Shown in pieces: positions 25,078 to 37,653 of a stretch of 64,000 nt of DNA. Position 1 is the first letter of the stretch. The number at the start of each line of letters is the position of its first letter. A model generated the notes under the pieces. It saw nothing but the letters and a program-made list of their open reading frames with translations. It had not been told where the DNA came from and searched no databases. The position numbers were made by a program, and so were the translations under genes. This DNA comes from Carallia brachiata (Eukaryota > Streptophyta > Magnoliopsida > Malpighiales > Rhizophoraceae), in NCBI GenBank assembly GCA_021464245.1, contig JADCRB010000071.1, positions 4,665,681-4,729,680 of the forward strand, in the 5' to 3' direction.

Positions 25078-26286
25078 TTTTTAATTTATATTTTTTAATT
25101 ATAATTATATAAAATATATTTATTATTACATAAATTAAATAACATTTAAATGTTATTTGACTACCTAAATATAGCCATCTAATGATCCCCTTCTTCTTAT
25201 TACAAGAACGGATTGTAATAACAAGAAATCTAGGCAACTTTGCACGTAAAAAGAAGGGGAGGAGAAAATCACGGAGAGAAAAATGGGATGAGAAAAATTT
25301 TTGTTTGCGTGGGTTGTAAAAAAAGTAATGCGAGGAATAACGGCCATTCTCTCTATTACTTTTTAAAAGTAAAAGAAAAAAAAAGTAAAATAATTAAAAA
25401 AATAAAAAGATAATATAATTTTTTTTTTGTTTTAAAAAAAGAAAGTACCATCAGTCACTTCTCCCCTTTTGGGAGATTTTTTTTTTTTTTTACCACCAGT
25501 CACTTCTCTCCCTTTTGAGAGATTAATTTTTATGTGGGGTTAAAAGAAAATTCTCCTATTCCATGGCCCCACACATTTCTTCTTAAAATTCTCTCTTCCC
25601 TAACAACTAATTTTTTAAGTTTCCACACAAAATCCTTCTCCTCTTTCATTTGCCTCCAATCCAAGCAAAAGTCTTAGTAGCACATTTTTATTGGGGAAAG
25701 GGAGCATATCCAGTTGGACTTCAAACTCAACCAATCAGTTGTTTTTTTTTTTTTTGAGAGAAAGGGGCATAATGGCAGAAGATCCATGACAATATAATGG
25801 ACAAAATGAAAAAGTAGCTTTTTCTTTGTTCAGATAAATACCGGGTTAATTAAAAGTTTAAATAGATATTTATATTATTAATGTTTAATAAAAATAAATA
25901 TAAAGAAACGTTAATTAGAATAAAAATAGATAATGTTAAATAAATATTTATAATAAATTCAAATATATTTTCTATAAACTAGTATATGGTTATTATATTA
26001 TTGAAATTAAAGAGCGGTAGCTATTATATGAACCAATAAAACAATTCGTTTATGTTTTGAAGCTGTACATATTAATATTAAGACATTTTATGACAACTTA
26101 ATCAGTTAAAAATTTTTGTGGTAATATTAGAGTTTTGAGAATTCCTTGTTCTTTTGTGTCATATTTGATTTATAAGGCATCCTATAATTCTTTCTTTGAT
26201 TAGCATGTTTTGTAACATGTCGTTTTATTTTATCAAAATGTCGTATATTTTTTTTTTACTCACTTTTTTGTAAGTATAACTTACTA

Positions 26287-26362
26287 ATAATCTTACACCA
26301 CACACATATTTTTTTATGTTTTATTTTAAGTAGACCTAATTTATCATGTGGTGTAAGATCAT
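26287..26362. repeat. Small imperfect inverted repeat
   Basis: AATCTTACACCACACACAT on the left pairs with ATGTGGTGTAAGATCAT on the right, around a loop of about 40 bp. It could be a minimal MITE relic or a chance hairpin. Confidence 0.4.
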
Positions 26363-28029
26363 ATGTCATATAAGTCTATTAAAGGATTTTCCAAATTGGT
26401 TCTTAACATTTCACCAAACTTATAATCTGTGGGCAAGAGAGCCAACCAAGAAATTTAGGAAAATTATATATATTTTTTTGAGCATACAAAAAATATATTA
26501 CTTTAATGTTTTTCTGAAAAAGAAAAAGACAAGTGCCAAAAGAAATATAAAAACAGCATGGCATGTCGTTTGGCATCTATTATAGTGTATAATTTTATCA
26601 TTATAATAAGAACACGACATATTATATAAATATATATTTCTATATGTATAATATATCCATTCAATAAACATATAATTTAATAAAATTATGTAAATATAGT
26701 ATTAAAGTATACTTTAAAAAAAGTTTAAAATACAATTAACAAGCCAAAGCTCTAAAGTCTCTATTCAAATATATTTAACTGATGAGAGTTTCGTTCTTCA
26801 ACAATAAAAGGGCCAATTGGCACATAAGTTCTCTTCCTAAGTATAATCGATTGGTGAGATTTTATATTCACCAATATGTCCCTTGGTACATTCCTTCTCG
26901 CTAAGTTATTTGATTTCTAATTGCACATTTGAAATTTGTTTCAATCAAATTCATAGCAGCATTGTTGCTTGTACATATTTCTGAACAATTCTGAAAACAA
27001 TGACTAAATATATTTCAAAAGAAAAATATACGGAAGTTTACTAATTCCCAGCTAATTAGTAAAGTTTTTAATGTTGATTTAAGATAGAATTACTTATAGT
27101 TGGAAATGAAAGTTTACGGAACAAAAAACAAAAAGAAAACTACTTTATTGTGTCTTGTGAAACTACTAATCCAGTGGTTTGGGGAAGAGTGTGAAAGAAG
27201 GGACACTTAAAAGTCTCAACTTCTTTTCACTCTGTTTATATCAGTTCTTGAAAACTAATCTTTTATATCTGAGTCCTAATGGGCCAAAAAGGAGGTTCTG
27301 CAACCAACAACCACAGCTTGTTTTTAACCCAACGGTACATTGAAAGGCAGAAGATCCCCGAGGCACTATCAGGTGGGGGACCGTAGAAATTTCTTGGCGG
27401 TACAACGTGTTACTTGTGATCGATGTTTTTTTTTTTTTCTACAAGTCGTAGTAGCTGGAGAATTTTTTTTTTCTAGCTATAAGGGAGACCAAAAAACAGA
27501 AAGAAAAAGGTAATTACAGTTTGAGTATAAAATTAAGAAATTTTAACAAAATGTTTTAATCAATTATGTTAGAGGTATAAGGGCAGAGACTTTATTGTTA
27601 AAACTAATCATTAGTAACTTTTTTTAAGCTTGTTTTACCTTTCTAAAACTAAAAATTACCTCTTTTTTTGGTTTATTAGGAGTACTTGTAAGACTATGAG
27701 TTATACAATAGGATACTCCTCTTTTTCTATAAAATTCACACACTCTCTTTTTAAGATTAGAACACAAGATTTTTAAAATAAAAATTTAAATTCTAACTAT
27801 TAGGTGTCTCCTCAAAAACAAAATTACCCCTTAAATGAGAAAAAAAAAAAAGAGAGAAGTCGGGTGGCCGTTTAGACCACAAAAGTGGAGGACTAAACAA
27901 TATAAGCTGTATGTATAAAATTTAAGAATGCAGATCAGATTTTATTTATTTTTATCTCCTAAATAAATAAGAAAAAACATTCATGATTTGATATGTTAAA
28001 GCTCAATCATGTACCTTATCTCACTATAT

Positions 28030-28420
28030 GTTCTAGGAGCTTGTTGGGGGCTTTATCGACACTGCTAGTCATCTTTTCATTCGGTGGTCACTGTTAGTGC
28101 TCCTCGGTGAGTTTTGTAAGGCTTGGTTACCTCTTATTGTAGTTTTGGTGGTCTGGTTGGTGATTGTTGGGTGAGATTTGTCTCGAGCTTCCTTTCTGAG
28201 CCTTCGTTTTGTTGCTGTGTGGTCTCTTGCCCTTTGTCTCCTCTTGTAGGGGTGCGGGATTGGGGGATTTTCTTCCTTGTTTGGTGATCGCCGGTCTTCG
28301 TCCCTTCTCCATTCGGATGGTATTGCGCTTTGCTTGGTCACTGGGGTTGGAGCTGGAGTCGTGGCCTATTTTTGTGTTAGAATTTGTTGAGGATTAGTTT
28401 TGATGGTTGACCCCCTTTAA
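28030..28420. mobile_element. GC-rich island, possible LINE 3' fragment
   Basis: A sharply bounded G/T-rich block in AT-rich DNA, with codon-like but domain-free frames on both strands. It resembles the islands at 17330-18130 and 42753-43150 in composition. No poly-A tail is evident. Confidence 0.25.
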
Positions 28421-28614
28421 TTGATTGATGACTGTTGGTACTACTTGTATTATCTTATTTGTATTAGTTGATAGGTTGGATAATTGATAAGCTTATATGT
28501 TATATATCCTTGTTGATTATGGCAAGATCTTTTTATTTAAATTTCAATGAGCTGACCATCTTGGTAAAATCTTATAGTTGTTTGTCAAATCTCATTATTA
28601 TAAAAAGTTTTTAA

Positions 28615-29910
28615 TGTGATATGGAGAGATTATGGTTAGAAAAGGGATCCAAGAGTTGGAAAATACAACAAAGTCATATTGGTCAACCAAGCGAGGTCTG
28701 GGGTCAACTGGTTGATCAGAGAAGCAAGTGTGGAAAGTTACAAAAAGTCAAGACCAGTCGACCTATGAGTCACACTAGTCGACCAGATATGAAGAGAGTC
28801 AAGATGGACAAGTTCTAGAACGTTCAACGACTAATTATGACCAAGTTGTCTATAAAGAAGCAGAATGCTCTTTGTTAGATATGGTTTTGTGATTGAGAAT
28901 TTTGGAAAAACCTTATAAAAGGTGTCTAAAAAAGAAAGAGAAAATCAAAGTGAGAATTTGAGCTTCAGAGAAAGAATAATAACAAGAGTGTTTTTGTGAT
29001 CAAAAGTTTCGTGGTAACTTGTTAACTATGTGTTTAAGTGATTGTAAGGGATTGCTCTTCACCCACTAAAAGAAGAAAGAGTTAGTGGATTGGACTATTA
29101 AAGAAAGGTCCTTAAGAAGTGGACGTAGGTTTCCCGTTAGAGTTGAATCACTATAAATCGCGGTGTCATCTCTTCTCTCTCCATCTCTTATTTACTTTAG
29201 TTGTATTTACATTGTTTGTTTATTTTTTATTATTGATCATTATTGTGACTAACTGTTTGGAGTTGAGAGTGAGTGAACTATGAGTGAACGAAATCGAAAA
29301 CACTCATTTCACCCCCCCTCTTAGGCTATATCGAGACTAACAAGTGGTATCAGAGTTCGGTCTCTTTTTAAAAGGCCTAGCATCCTAGATAGATTTATGG
29401 CTGCCCAAGCTTGTCGTACCGAAGGAGGAAACATCTTGAGACCACCCATTTTTTATGGAACATGTTTCAATACCTGGAAAGACAAGATGATTACATACAT
29501 TTAAGCCATCAATTAAGATCTTGTGAGGTTATTGAGAACTGATCTATCACCATTCAAACCATACCCAAAGCTAACTTTAGTGACAAAACTGTGACCACGC
29601 TCACTGCTGAGCAAAAGAAACTCTTAACCCTCTACTCTAAAGCAACATATATATTGCAATGTGCTTTGACATGTCATGAATATAGCAGAGTGTCATCATG
29701 CAAAAATGCTAAGAAAATGTGGGATAGACTTTTGGTTTTACATGAAGGAACATCACAAGTCAAAGAATCAAATATTAGTCTTTTTATGCATGAGTATGAG
29801 CTGTTCGAAAAAACAAAATCAAGCAGTAAAATGATAAAATTTACTAAACAGTTATCTTCTCATGACGTAAACACCCAAACACAAATACAAATATACCTAT
29901 TAAAAAGTTA
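28615..29910 (+). mobile_element. Truncated Copia-type LTR retrotransposon (5' LTR, PBS, part of gag)
   Basis: The LTR ends in ...ACTAACA at 29342, and TGGTATCAGAG at 29345-29355 is the classic primer-binding site for initiator tRNA-Met. A TATA box (TTATAAAAGG at about 28912) lies in the expected place in the LTR. The LTR start is uncertain; TGTGATATGG near 28615 is the best candidate. Gag begins at the ATG at 29397, with the RPPIFYGTCFNTWKDKM motif typical of Copia gag, and is stopped by TAA about 36 codons in. Decayed UBN2-type gag sequence continues to about 29910 (TLTAEQKKLL, KKMWDRLLVLHEGT). No pol and no 3' LTR follow, so the element is a dead 5' fragment. Confidence 0.85.
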
Positions 29911-30119
29911 ACGCAAACACCGTCATAACCTAATCCCATGAGCTAAAGTCACCGTAAATTCTCTAGTGCAACTCGCTTGTTATGGTCTTACGGTCGTTGT
30001 AAATCTTTACTAACTGCACGGATTGGGCCAGTCTCAACTATCAAGCTTGGGCCAACAATAGTTGGGTAACCAAATCCCAGGACGGCCTTAGAAAAGTGGA
30101 AGTTGACTATAAAAACTAA

Positions 30120-30265
30120 ATATTAATGATCTAAACTTTCAGTATTAGTTTAAGTAGTCACCAATTTTATTAATTAAAAGTATAGTCGTGAGTTCGACTC
30201 CCATCACACCCTTTCCTCATTACCCTCGTATAGGTTCAACTCTCCTCAAGTTCAAAAAAAAAAAA
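30120..30265 (+). mobile_element. Possible tRNA-derived SINE relic
   Basis: GAGTTCGACTCCCATC at about 30191 resembles a polymerase III B box, and the stretch ends in an A run at 30255-30265. A convincing A box could not be found, so this is a weak call. Confidence 0.25.
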
Positions 30266-30924
30266 TGTTCCACCTTTAAGGACCAAAAAATTAATGTTCT
30301 ACCCTCTTTTTTTTCTTTTCTCTTTTTTTTCAATTTACTTATTCTAATCGTTTTTTTTTTTTTTTAAACCAGCCTGCCTAGGATTTGTTTGACTGGATTT
30401 TGGTCCTTAGACTAACAAATGAGGCTGACTATACAGACTAAAATTAATGAGTTAAATTGAACCCAGTTGTTGGTTAATTCAATTGACATTTAGTGTACCC
30501 GCTAATTTATTTATGGTTAGACATTATTATCAAATGTTACCAACTAACTTCTAAGTTGGATTCTTTTTTTGGAACCAATAAACAAAATAATTTTATTCAT
30601 TGAACCGAATCTCGCCTGTTTCATTCCGAAATATGCTCCTTAGGTGTTTGTTACGAAAGAAGAAAAATGTTGCCACAAGGGAAAGAGCTGGATGGGTGGT
30701 GACAACAAGGATGCGTGCCGGGCTGCCTATAATGATCATCTTTCTTTTTGTATCAATCGCTGACTTTTGTCATTTTTTACTTAGTTAAACTCAAGGATAC
30801 GGAAAGCTGGAACACCAAGGAACCAGAGCCAACCATATGGGTCTCTGCTGTTGAAACCTTTAGAATACAAAAATTTTATTACATAAAAGGCAGAGAAACA
30901 AAAAGAAGACTGATAGAAAATACA

Positions 30925-33652
30925 ATGGCGGATTCACCGTTTAAGCCAGATGTACTGAGAAGGAAGGTGGCCTTGTTGACTGGAGGAGGTTCAGGTATTG
31001 GATACGAAATATCACTTCAACTGGGAAAACATGGCGCCTCCATCGCTATGATGGGTCGACGGAAGCAAGTTCTTGACTCTGCTGTAGCATCTCTCCACTC
31101 CTTTGGCATCCCTGTGAGTTTAAGTTTCCATCTTTGCTCTTAATTTTTGGACCCATTTTGGGTGCTGAGAAAGTTGACATCTTTTTTTTTTTTCTTTCGT
31201 TTTGTCTTTTATTATTATATAAATATGATAATAAATTTCAGGCGATAGGAATAGAAGGAGATGTTAGGAAAAGAGATGATGCTACTAGAGCTGTGGAATC
31301 TACTGTCAAGCATTTTGGCAGACTTGACATTCTTGTGAATGCTGCGGCCGGCAATTTTCTTGTGCCAGCCGAAGACTTGTCCCCTAATGGATTTAAAACA
31401 GGTATTTTTGTTTTCTTCTTCTTCTTCTTAATTAACCATCGACCAGGTTTCTGTTCCTTTTTTTTTGGGGGGGGGGGGGGGGGGGGGGGGGGGGTGGGTG
31501 GAATCTTGTCCATTACAAACTCTTGAACTTGTGACCATGGAAAAGGTTCCGGAAGCATTCCTAGCTACTAGCCAGCCACCAAGGCAACACGTGGGTCCTG
31601 TAAGGATAGTGTTTCGTGTCCTTAATTAACTTTGTGCCAATTGGAAGAACTTGAAAACCCATCAGGGCTTTTCTGTACATTCAGACAGAATTTTGGACTC
31701 GGTCAAACTCTTCTTACTTGGACGCAATATCCTTCGTTTTAAAATCATGACAAACCGTGGGGATGTTAAACTCAATCCCCTAAAAGACAGGGTGCTTTAC
31801 TACATGAATATATAAAAAATTTGTTATATTATGATCGTATTATAATAATAGATAGATTTTTTTTAATTATAATATTAAAAAATAAATTAAAAAAATAATT
31901 ATATTTTTTTATTGCATATTTTATTGTTACAGTTGCATAAAATCTGCTTGTTGCTGCAATATGAATTTTTTGTATAGCAAATTCATGTGGCCATTAACAT
32001 TTCCTAAAAGACAAATATAGTTCATTTCAAAGGAAAAAAAAAAAAGTTCCGATGGGATATGGGCTTGGTTATTGATCTTTTCTTGATGTGTTATTCGCCG
32101 TACGTGTTGAAAAATGGGCATTTTACCTCCTTAGAGTTCTAAATCTAAGACCATAAGCTCAAATAATCATTTCCCCTTGTTAATCATTTCGCCTTGTTGA
32201 TTATTTTACTTCCACCACACTTTTCATTCATTCGTCTTTATATATGAGTTTAACTCTACCTCAAGACAAAACAAAAAAAAAAATCTTAAAACTGATAATC
32301 ATCTCACTCATACTATCTGCGACCTAAAATGTTTTCAACCCGGATCCCTTAAGGCTGAATCCAAATTTTGATTGCCTATGGCAGTTATGGACATAGATGC
32401 CCTTGGCACATTTACAATGTGCCATGAAGCACTCAAGTATCTCAAGAAAGGGGGTCCTGGAAAGCACCCATCTGCCGGAGGAACAATTATCAATATAAGC
32501 GCCACTTTGCATTACACAGCCACATGGTATCAGATTCATGTATCCGCTGCCAAGGTTAGTTCCTTGAACTTGGAGGTTTTTGAAATTTTTTCCTCTTGAA
32601 TTATGTTGGACATTTTAACAATGTTATTATGTAAACATATAGGCAGCAGTTGATAGCATCACAAGAAGTTTGGCTCTGGAGTGGGGGACAGATTATGATA
32701 TACGAGTCAATGGGATTGCTCCTGGACCTATCAAAGACACCACTGGTGTTAGTAAACTTGCTCCAGACGAGATGATGAGCAAAGCCGTGGAGAAAGTGCC
32801 CCTGTCCAAATTTGGAGAGAAATGGGATATTGCTATGGCTGCTGTCTATCTTGCTTCCGCTGCAGGTTGGCGTCTTACATATCCAACCCTTTATTGATCA
32901 AATCTTTCTGAGCTTGTGTTACAGGCACCCTCTTCATGCTTAAGAATTGCTACCAAGCAAGTAGCATTGACTATTGCAATGGTGTCTAACCATGAATAGA
33001 AACTTGTTTGCGTTCCCAGATTGTACATTGTATGATGTATCTAGCCTAATTGCCTCCCAATGCCCCATGAAGAAGAAAAGAAAAGAAAAGAGCATACTGG
33101 TACCGACCATGTCCCGGTATCTCATACATAGTGATAGACATGCTTCTTGTCCTGTTAAAAGTTAAAACGACCAAATTCTATCCTGAGAAGAATAAAAGTA
33201 CACAATTAATAAGTTTGTCAACTCCATATCATTTTAGCTGAGCTCCTGCTTAGTATTTATATAGTTGGAATTTGCTGACAGGTACACTTATCTGATCAAA
33301 TTAATTTCGACTTTCATGGTTAAACTGAAACAATGGACAAAATACAGTCTAGTCCTTTTATCTGTATCTTTTTATAAGAAATCAGTCAAAATATTTTATC
33401 TTTGGTCCTCATTTTTTGATTTTCCAGGTACCTCTCATTTTAATCACTTATGCCATACCACTTGTATTTGATGTTAGACATTGTTCTGACTCTTCAGGAA
33501 AATACGTGAATGGTACAACATTCGTTCTTGATGGAGGGTTGTGGCTGAGCCAACCACGCAACCCACCAAAAGATGCTGTGAAGCAACTTTCTAGAGTGGT
33601 GGAGAGAAGGTCTAGAGATGCACCAGTTGGTGTTCTAAAAAGCAGGTTATAG
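30925..33652 (+). CDS. Peroxisomal 2,4-dienoyl-CoA reductase-like short-chain dehydrogenase
   Basis: NAD(P)H-dependent SDR expected to reduce 2,4-dienoyl-CoA during peroxisomal beta-oxidation of unsaturated fatty acids. Five exons: 30925-31113, 31242-31401, 32385-32554, 32643-32865 and 33498-33652. Together they make 897 bp, 298 residues. Residues 19-26 are the TGGGSGIG cofactor-binding motif and 96-102 the NAAAGNF motif. The usual YxxxK is replaced: the Lys of HVSAAK is present but Val stands at the Tyr position, as expected for this subfamily, which lacks that Tyr. The protein ends in SRL, a PTS1 peroxisomal signal. From memory it matches Arabidopsis SDRB (At3g12800). Intron 2 is about 980 bp and contains a 28-base G run. 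No lesion was seen. Confidence 0.95.
31467..31494. repeat. Poly-G run of 28 bases in an intron
   Basis: It directly follows a 9-base T run, inside intron 2 of the SDR gene. Such a length is rare in plant DNA; the exact count may not be reliable in the assembly. Confidence 0.9.
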
Positions 33653-35392
33653 TTATCCCATTTGATAACAAAAGCTGAAACCCTTTTAAATTGGACATTT
33701 CGGAGAAGGATTCAACTTGTTGCTCCCAGTCTCTTACAAAGCTATTCACTGTAAAATTCCCTTTCACATCAATTTTCTTTTCCTTTATTTTATTTCCTAC
33801 TATTCTCTAACAATCTCACTAACAGCAACATTTTGCCGTTTCTATCCCAAGAATTTTTTCTGGAAAAGCACAATTCATTCATCTTTGAAATTATGAGTAC
33901 AGTGAAGAACGTCTATGCAGACAATTTGACACCCACCTAGCAGACCCTACTTTGTCTACAAAGGTTCCTCATCTATAAACGTTCTCGCGCATCTGTGTTC
34001 CCAGCGAATGCATTAATTGGTAAACTAACAAAGTGGGTAAGCAGCAAGTAGCTGATCAAACAAAAACCTAGCATCACAAACAAGCAAGAGAATCCTGATA
34101 ATTGTGGAGCACTTGCTTCAGCAAAATCCATATTAGCACCTCTCCTACCGTGCCCATTAGTCACCATTAAGAACGTTTTTTCCAGCCTTCAAATTCACAT
34201 ATCATTGCTAATGTAATCTTCTACCTGGTTGAATTGGACATTCATCAAACATTTCCACCTCAGCAGGAAGTAGCACTAACCGGCCTTTGCCATCCCCTTT
34301 TTATGAATGGGAAATGGCAAGGCTCTAGCCTGCTTTTGATTCTCCATGTCCACCAAAGCACAATAGGCATGTTCTATGCTATGCAGTTTAGGCAAATCTC
34401 ACACACACACTTCACAATGCCCAACTGATCGACAGCAGTTCTCACCACAGCTTCAGTCACATGTGGCAAGAGGCTGTCAAAGTAAATAATCCACTTTCTC
34501 CTATGTAGACTGCATGTGTCGTGCACCCAACAAAGACTAATGCACATCTCACAATCACCTCCTTTAAAAAGAAACAGGTTTCCAAAATCAGAATCAAGCC
34601 CCAAACTCTCAAGACCTGTGAACTACTTGTTTCACAAATCCGTTGCTTCATTTACACAAGCATGCAAGATTATCAACTTAATGAAGTAAACCAAACAAGA
34701 CATCGGGCCATCCATTATATGACTATCTTGCAAAAAAAAAAAAACTGACTGCTCCCTATTTACTTCCTCTACCAAAGGTACATTAGGATTAAATGGCAGA
34801 ATAAGTAAAAGAGTAATCAAGACATATATTACAAAAAAGGAATGGAAGTGTGGAGAAAACTAAAAACAAAATGAAATTTGAAGGGAACAACAAAATTGAA
34901 TGCATCGGTGGATCATGTTTTTGGCTCAAGTAAAGCATTAAACAATACTCAAAATGTCTCAAGATAATCCACGGAGTAAGGGAATTATGTAGGGTATTCC
35001 ATGTATTATGTCAGGAAACCAATTAACAATTTTTCGGTTAAGTAATCTCAACCCCAACAAACATAAAAGAGATGGTCAAGTTTGCAGCTAAATACCATTA
35101 ATGAAAGACTATAATCAACTAATTATAAGCCATCAAACACCATGCACCATGCTAGTAAAACTTAAATACAAGAAAACGATATACATCGAATCTTCAAAAT
35201 CAGATCTTCACACTTTCTAGCACATCGTGAAACTAAGAAAAATACAACTAAAACAAGTGGTTCTCTCAATTCTTATTGCAAAATGGCATGTATTAAACCA
35301 TCACATGTTCCGAATACAGATTCGGTTCAGGCATTAGGTGTATAACAAGTTACCCTGATCCTGATAGGACTTCCCAATCCGTTTGCTCCACC
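33653..35392. other. Convergent intergenic region
   Basis: Holds the 3' end of the SDR gene and, on the minus strand, the 3' region of the membrane-protein gene. Only small open frames are present. One, 33973-34167 on the minus strand, has a single hydrophobic helix but no recognisable family. Confidence 0.4.
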
Positions 35393-36342
35393 TTAGGCAT
35401 CCAAATTCTCCATTTGAATGTTGCTTTTCAAAGGCACATACTCTCCAAGATAGCCACCGAGATGATCATATAAAGCACTCTTATCAATCCCCTGATGATG
35501 ATAACTCTTGCAAACGTAGTAAAACACACTCTGCACCAACAAACCCACAAGATTTACAATGACCAGTACCCCCACCAAAAACCCTCCAACCACAATCCTA
35601 GGAAAAACCCCATATCTCTCCCCGCCACGAACTACCACAGATCGAAACACCCTGCGATCACTCCGCATATTCCCAAATACCCAAAAACAAGAATCGAAGC
35701 CATACGGATCCTTCCCTGGAGCAACTCATAGCTCTTCTTCATAGCCGCAAACCCATAAACGGGCTCTAGCACAGAGACCACGCTAGCCAAGTGCCAAAGC
35801 GCCGTTATATACACATGAACGACCAAGAAAAGCACAAAAATAACAATTAGAGCGAGAAGCACCAAGAGGGTATTGTGGATATCGATGGCAACAATCAAAA
35901 CGACAAGGAAACAAGAAGCAGAGCGTGGTAGATGAAATGAACAGAGTTACCCACAAAAATGTAATAAACAATCGCTTAAAGACGTGGGGTATGGCGGAAA
36001 TCGTGGAGGAGAAAGAGACAGGCTTGGAGGTATAAAGAGAGGCGACAGTGAAAACAACAGCAGCGGTAGAAAGCAGAGAGAAGGCGAAGAGAAAGATAAG
36101 ATAGCAAAAAACACTAGAACAAGAGGAGGCCCATTCATGGAGGCCCTGGGAAGGGTCTTTTTCGAGCTGGGCAACGAGAGGGTGAGTAAAGAGAGAGTGG
36201 GCTAAGATGGCAAAGGAGAGAGGGAAGATGAGGGTCAGCGTTACGAGGTAGAAAGTCTTGGGAGATTGTTTGGGGATGGAGATTGATTCTCTCAAGATAT
36301 CTGGTATACTCAAGAATTGAAGCTTTCTAAGGCCAGATCCAT
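35393..36342 (-). CDS. Conserved plant multi-pass membrane protein, with four frame breaks
   Basis: Conserved plant transmembrane protein of unknown function; from memory it resembles Arabidopsis At4g19950/At5g44860, single-exon genes. Three long frame segments join in order: ATG at 36342, then SIPDILRESISIPKQSPKTF, next AIDIHNTLL through SVLEPVYGFAAMKKSYELL, then VGVLVIVNLVGLLVQSVFYY through SALYDHLGGYLGEYVPLKS and a stop at 35393. Each join needs one missing base: near 36320, 35935, 35904 and 35650. Conservation continues right through every break, and all the breaks fall at or beside short runs of one base. About six hydrophobic helices are visible. Either the gene is a very young pseudogene or the assembly has single-base deletions. 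Expected length is about 317 residues. Confidence 0.8.
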
Positions 36343-36468
36343 GGCTAAATTAAAGGGCTCTCTGATTAATTGAAATTTAACAATTTTGTAACGTAATGAA
36401 GAAGAAGAATAGAAGAGTGAGGAGAAGCTACTAAAAGCGAATGATTGAAGATCTGGAAGATTTCTCGT

Positions 36469-36499
<31 letters not shown>

Positions 36500-36839
36500 G
36501 GTCAGAGAAGAGCGTAGGCGCGAGACTCAACCCTGCTTGGGTGTTGGTGGACAGGTGGCGATGAAGGAGGTTTGCAGGCAGCACTCTCGGCCAATTTAGC
36601 TGTGAATGATGAGTTTGGGCCGCCTGCTCAGCTCATGGGCCGCTCTTCTGGTCAGGGTTGTTACATGTACTTTCTCTTTTCTACCTTACTTGACCGCTCC
36701 AATGGTTAGTAGTGGTAGGAAAGGTTCTTTTTTTCGTTGATCTAAGACGGGTCATGTACAAGTTATGGTGGACCAGCTCTTCTTGGTGATCTTGACAGCA
36801 CCTGTGGCTCTTGTGGCTCGTGGGGTTTGGAGTGTCAAT
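36343..36839. other. 5' region of the membrane-protein gene and GC-rich flank
   Basis: Upstream of the ATG at 36342 is a leader-like stretch containing a (GA)13 run at 36474-36499, which reads (CT)n on the gene strand. From about 36540 the DNA becomes GC-richer, up to the LTR element. This flank probably belonged with 42753-43150 before the element inserted. Confidence 0.4.
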
Positions 36840-37653
36840 GAGGGTGTAAACAGCAAAAAGAAAAACCAATGCTTGTCCTCTTCCTCGTCGGATTTCCTAT
36901 AAATAAGCATGGAGCAAGCTAGCGGAAGGCACCGGAAATATTTACAAAAACCATTTGCAAAACCTTAAAAAAAAACATTTCTGTTCTCTTACATTTTCGT
37001 ATTTTAGGCGTATACTTCCTAAATACCATTAAGGGAAATATTCTAGATATAAAACGCAAAATATTTAATATACTCATTTTTAAACATATTTTGGGTATAT
37101 ACTCTTCGGTAGTCACTGATTGGGATAAAAAAGATTAAAAATCTCAAATATTAAAATATTAAATATCTGTCTAAGATTACATTTCTTACAGCCCTCAGTA
37201 GAGTCAGTCCGAGTGGGATCAAGCTCCGGCGCTTAGTGAAGTCAAATCAGTCCATCTAAAATCAAGTCCATATAACCCTCACTGGAATTCTAGTATCCAC
37301 CTAAAATCAAGTCTCAGTCATCAGTGGAATTTACTTCCTCAGTTCAAGAATCAAATTGTGGAAATTTACTTCTTTCTGTCAAGATCAAACTTACGCAACC
37401 GTTGACGAAACCACATAGGAGTATTAATCAGAGGATTTACACAGATATTGACTTCACATAAATTTTAAATTTTCATTTACAATTTATATCTGTATTTTCG
37501 AAATCTAACTGTTTCATACTCAAAAATTATGGTCCTTTTACAATTTTTGACACGTCTAGTGAGACATCTAGGCCTCCATCTTTTGCTCCTAAAAAAAATC
37601 AACAGGAATCCAACACCGACATCGTCATAGTCATAATAACAAGCACAACCAAC

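Larger units (their letters stand above)
23542..28029. other. AT-rich spacer with small repeats
   Basis: No gene recognised. It contains a 20-bp tandem duplication (GCTGATAGGTGACTAATCTG, twice) at about 24166-24205. It also has a local duplication around 25447-25530 (CAGTCACTTCTC followed by a C/T run and GGGAGATT or GAGAGATT). Confidence 0.4.

Noticed and set aside
30185..30215. Possible tRNA gene (B-box-like GAGTTCGACTCCC)
   Set aside because: No cloverleaf or A box could be built around it; at most a SINE relic.
33973..34167. Small minus-strand ORF with one hydrophobic helix, considered as an AGP-like peptide
   Set aside because: Lacks the Pro/Ala/Ser/Thr-rich mature part and the expected signal layout; only mentioned under the intergenic region.
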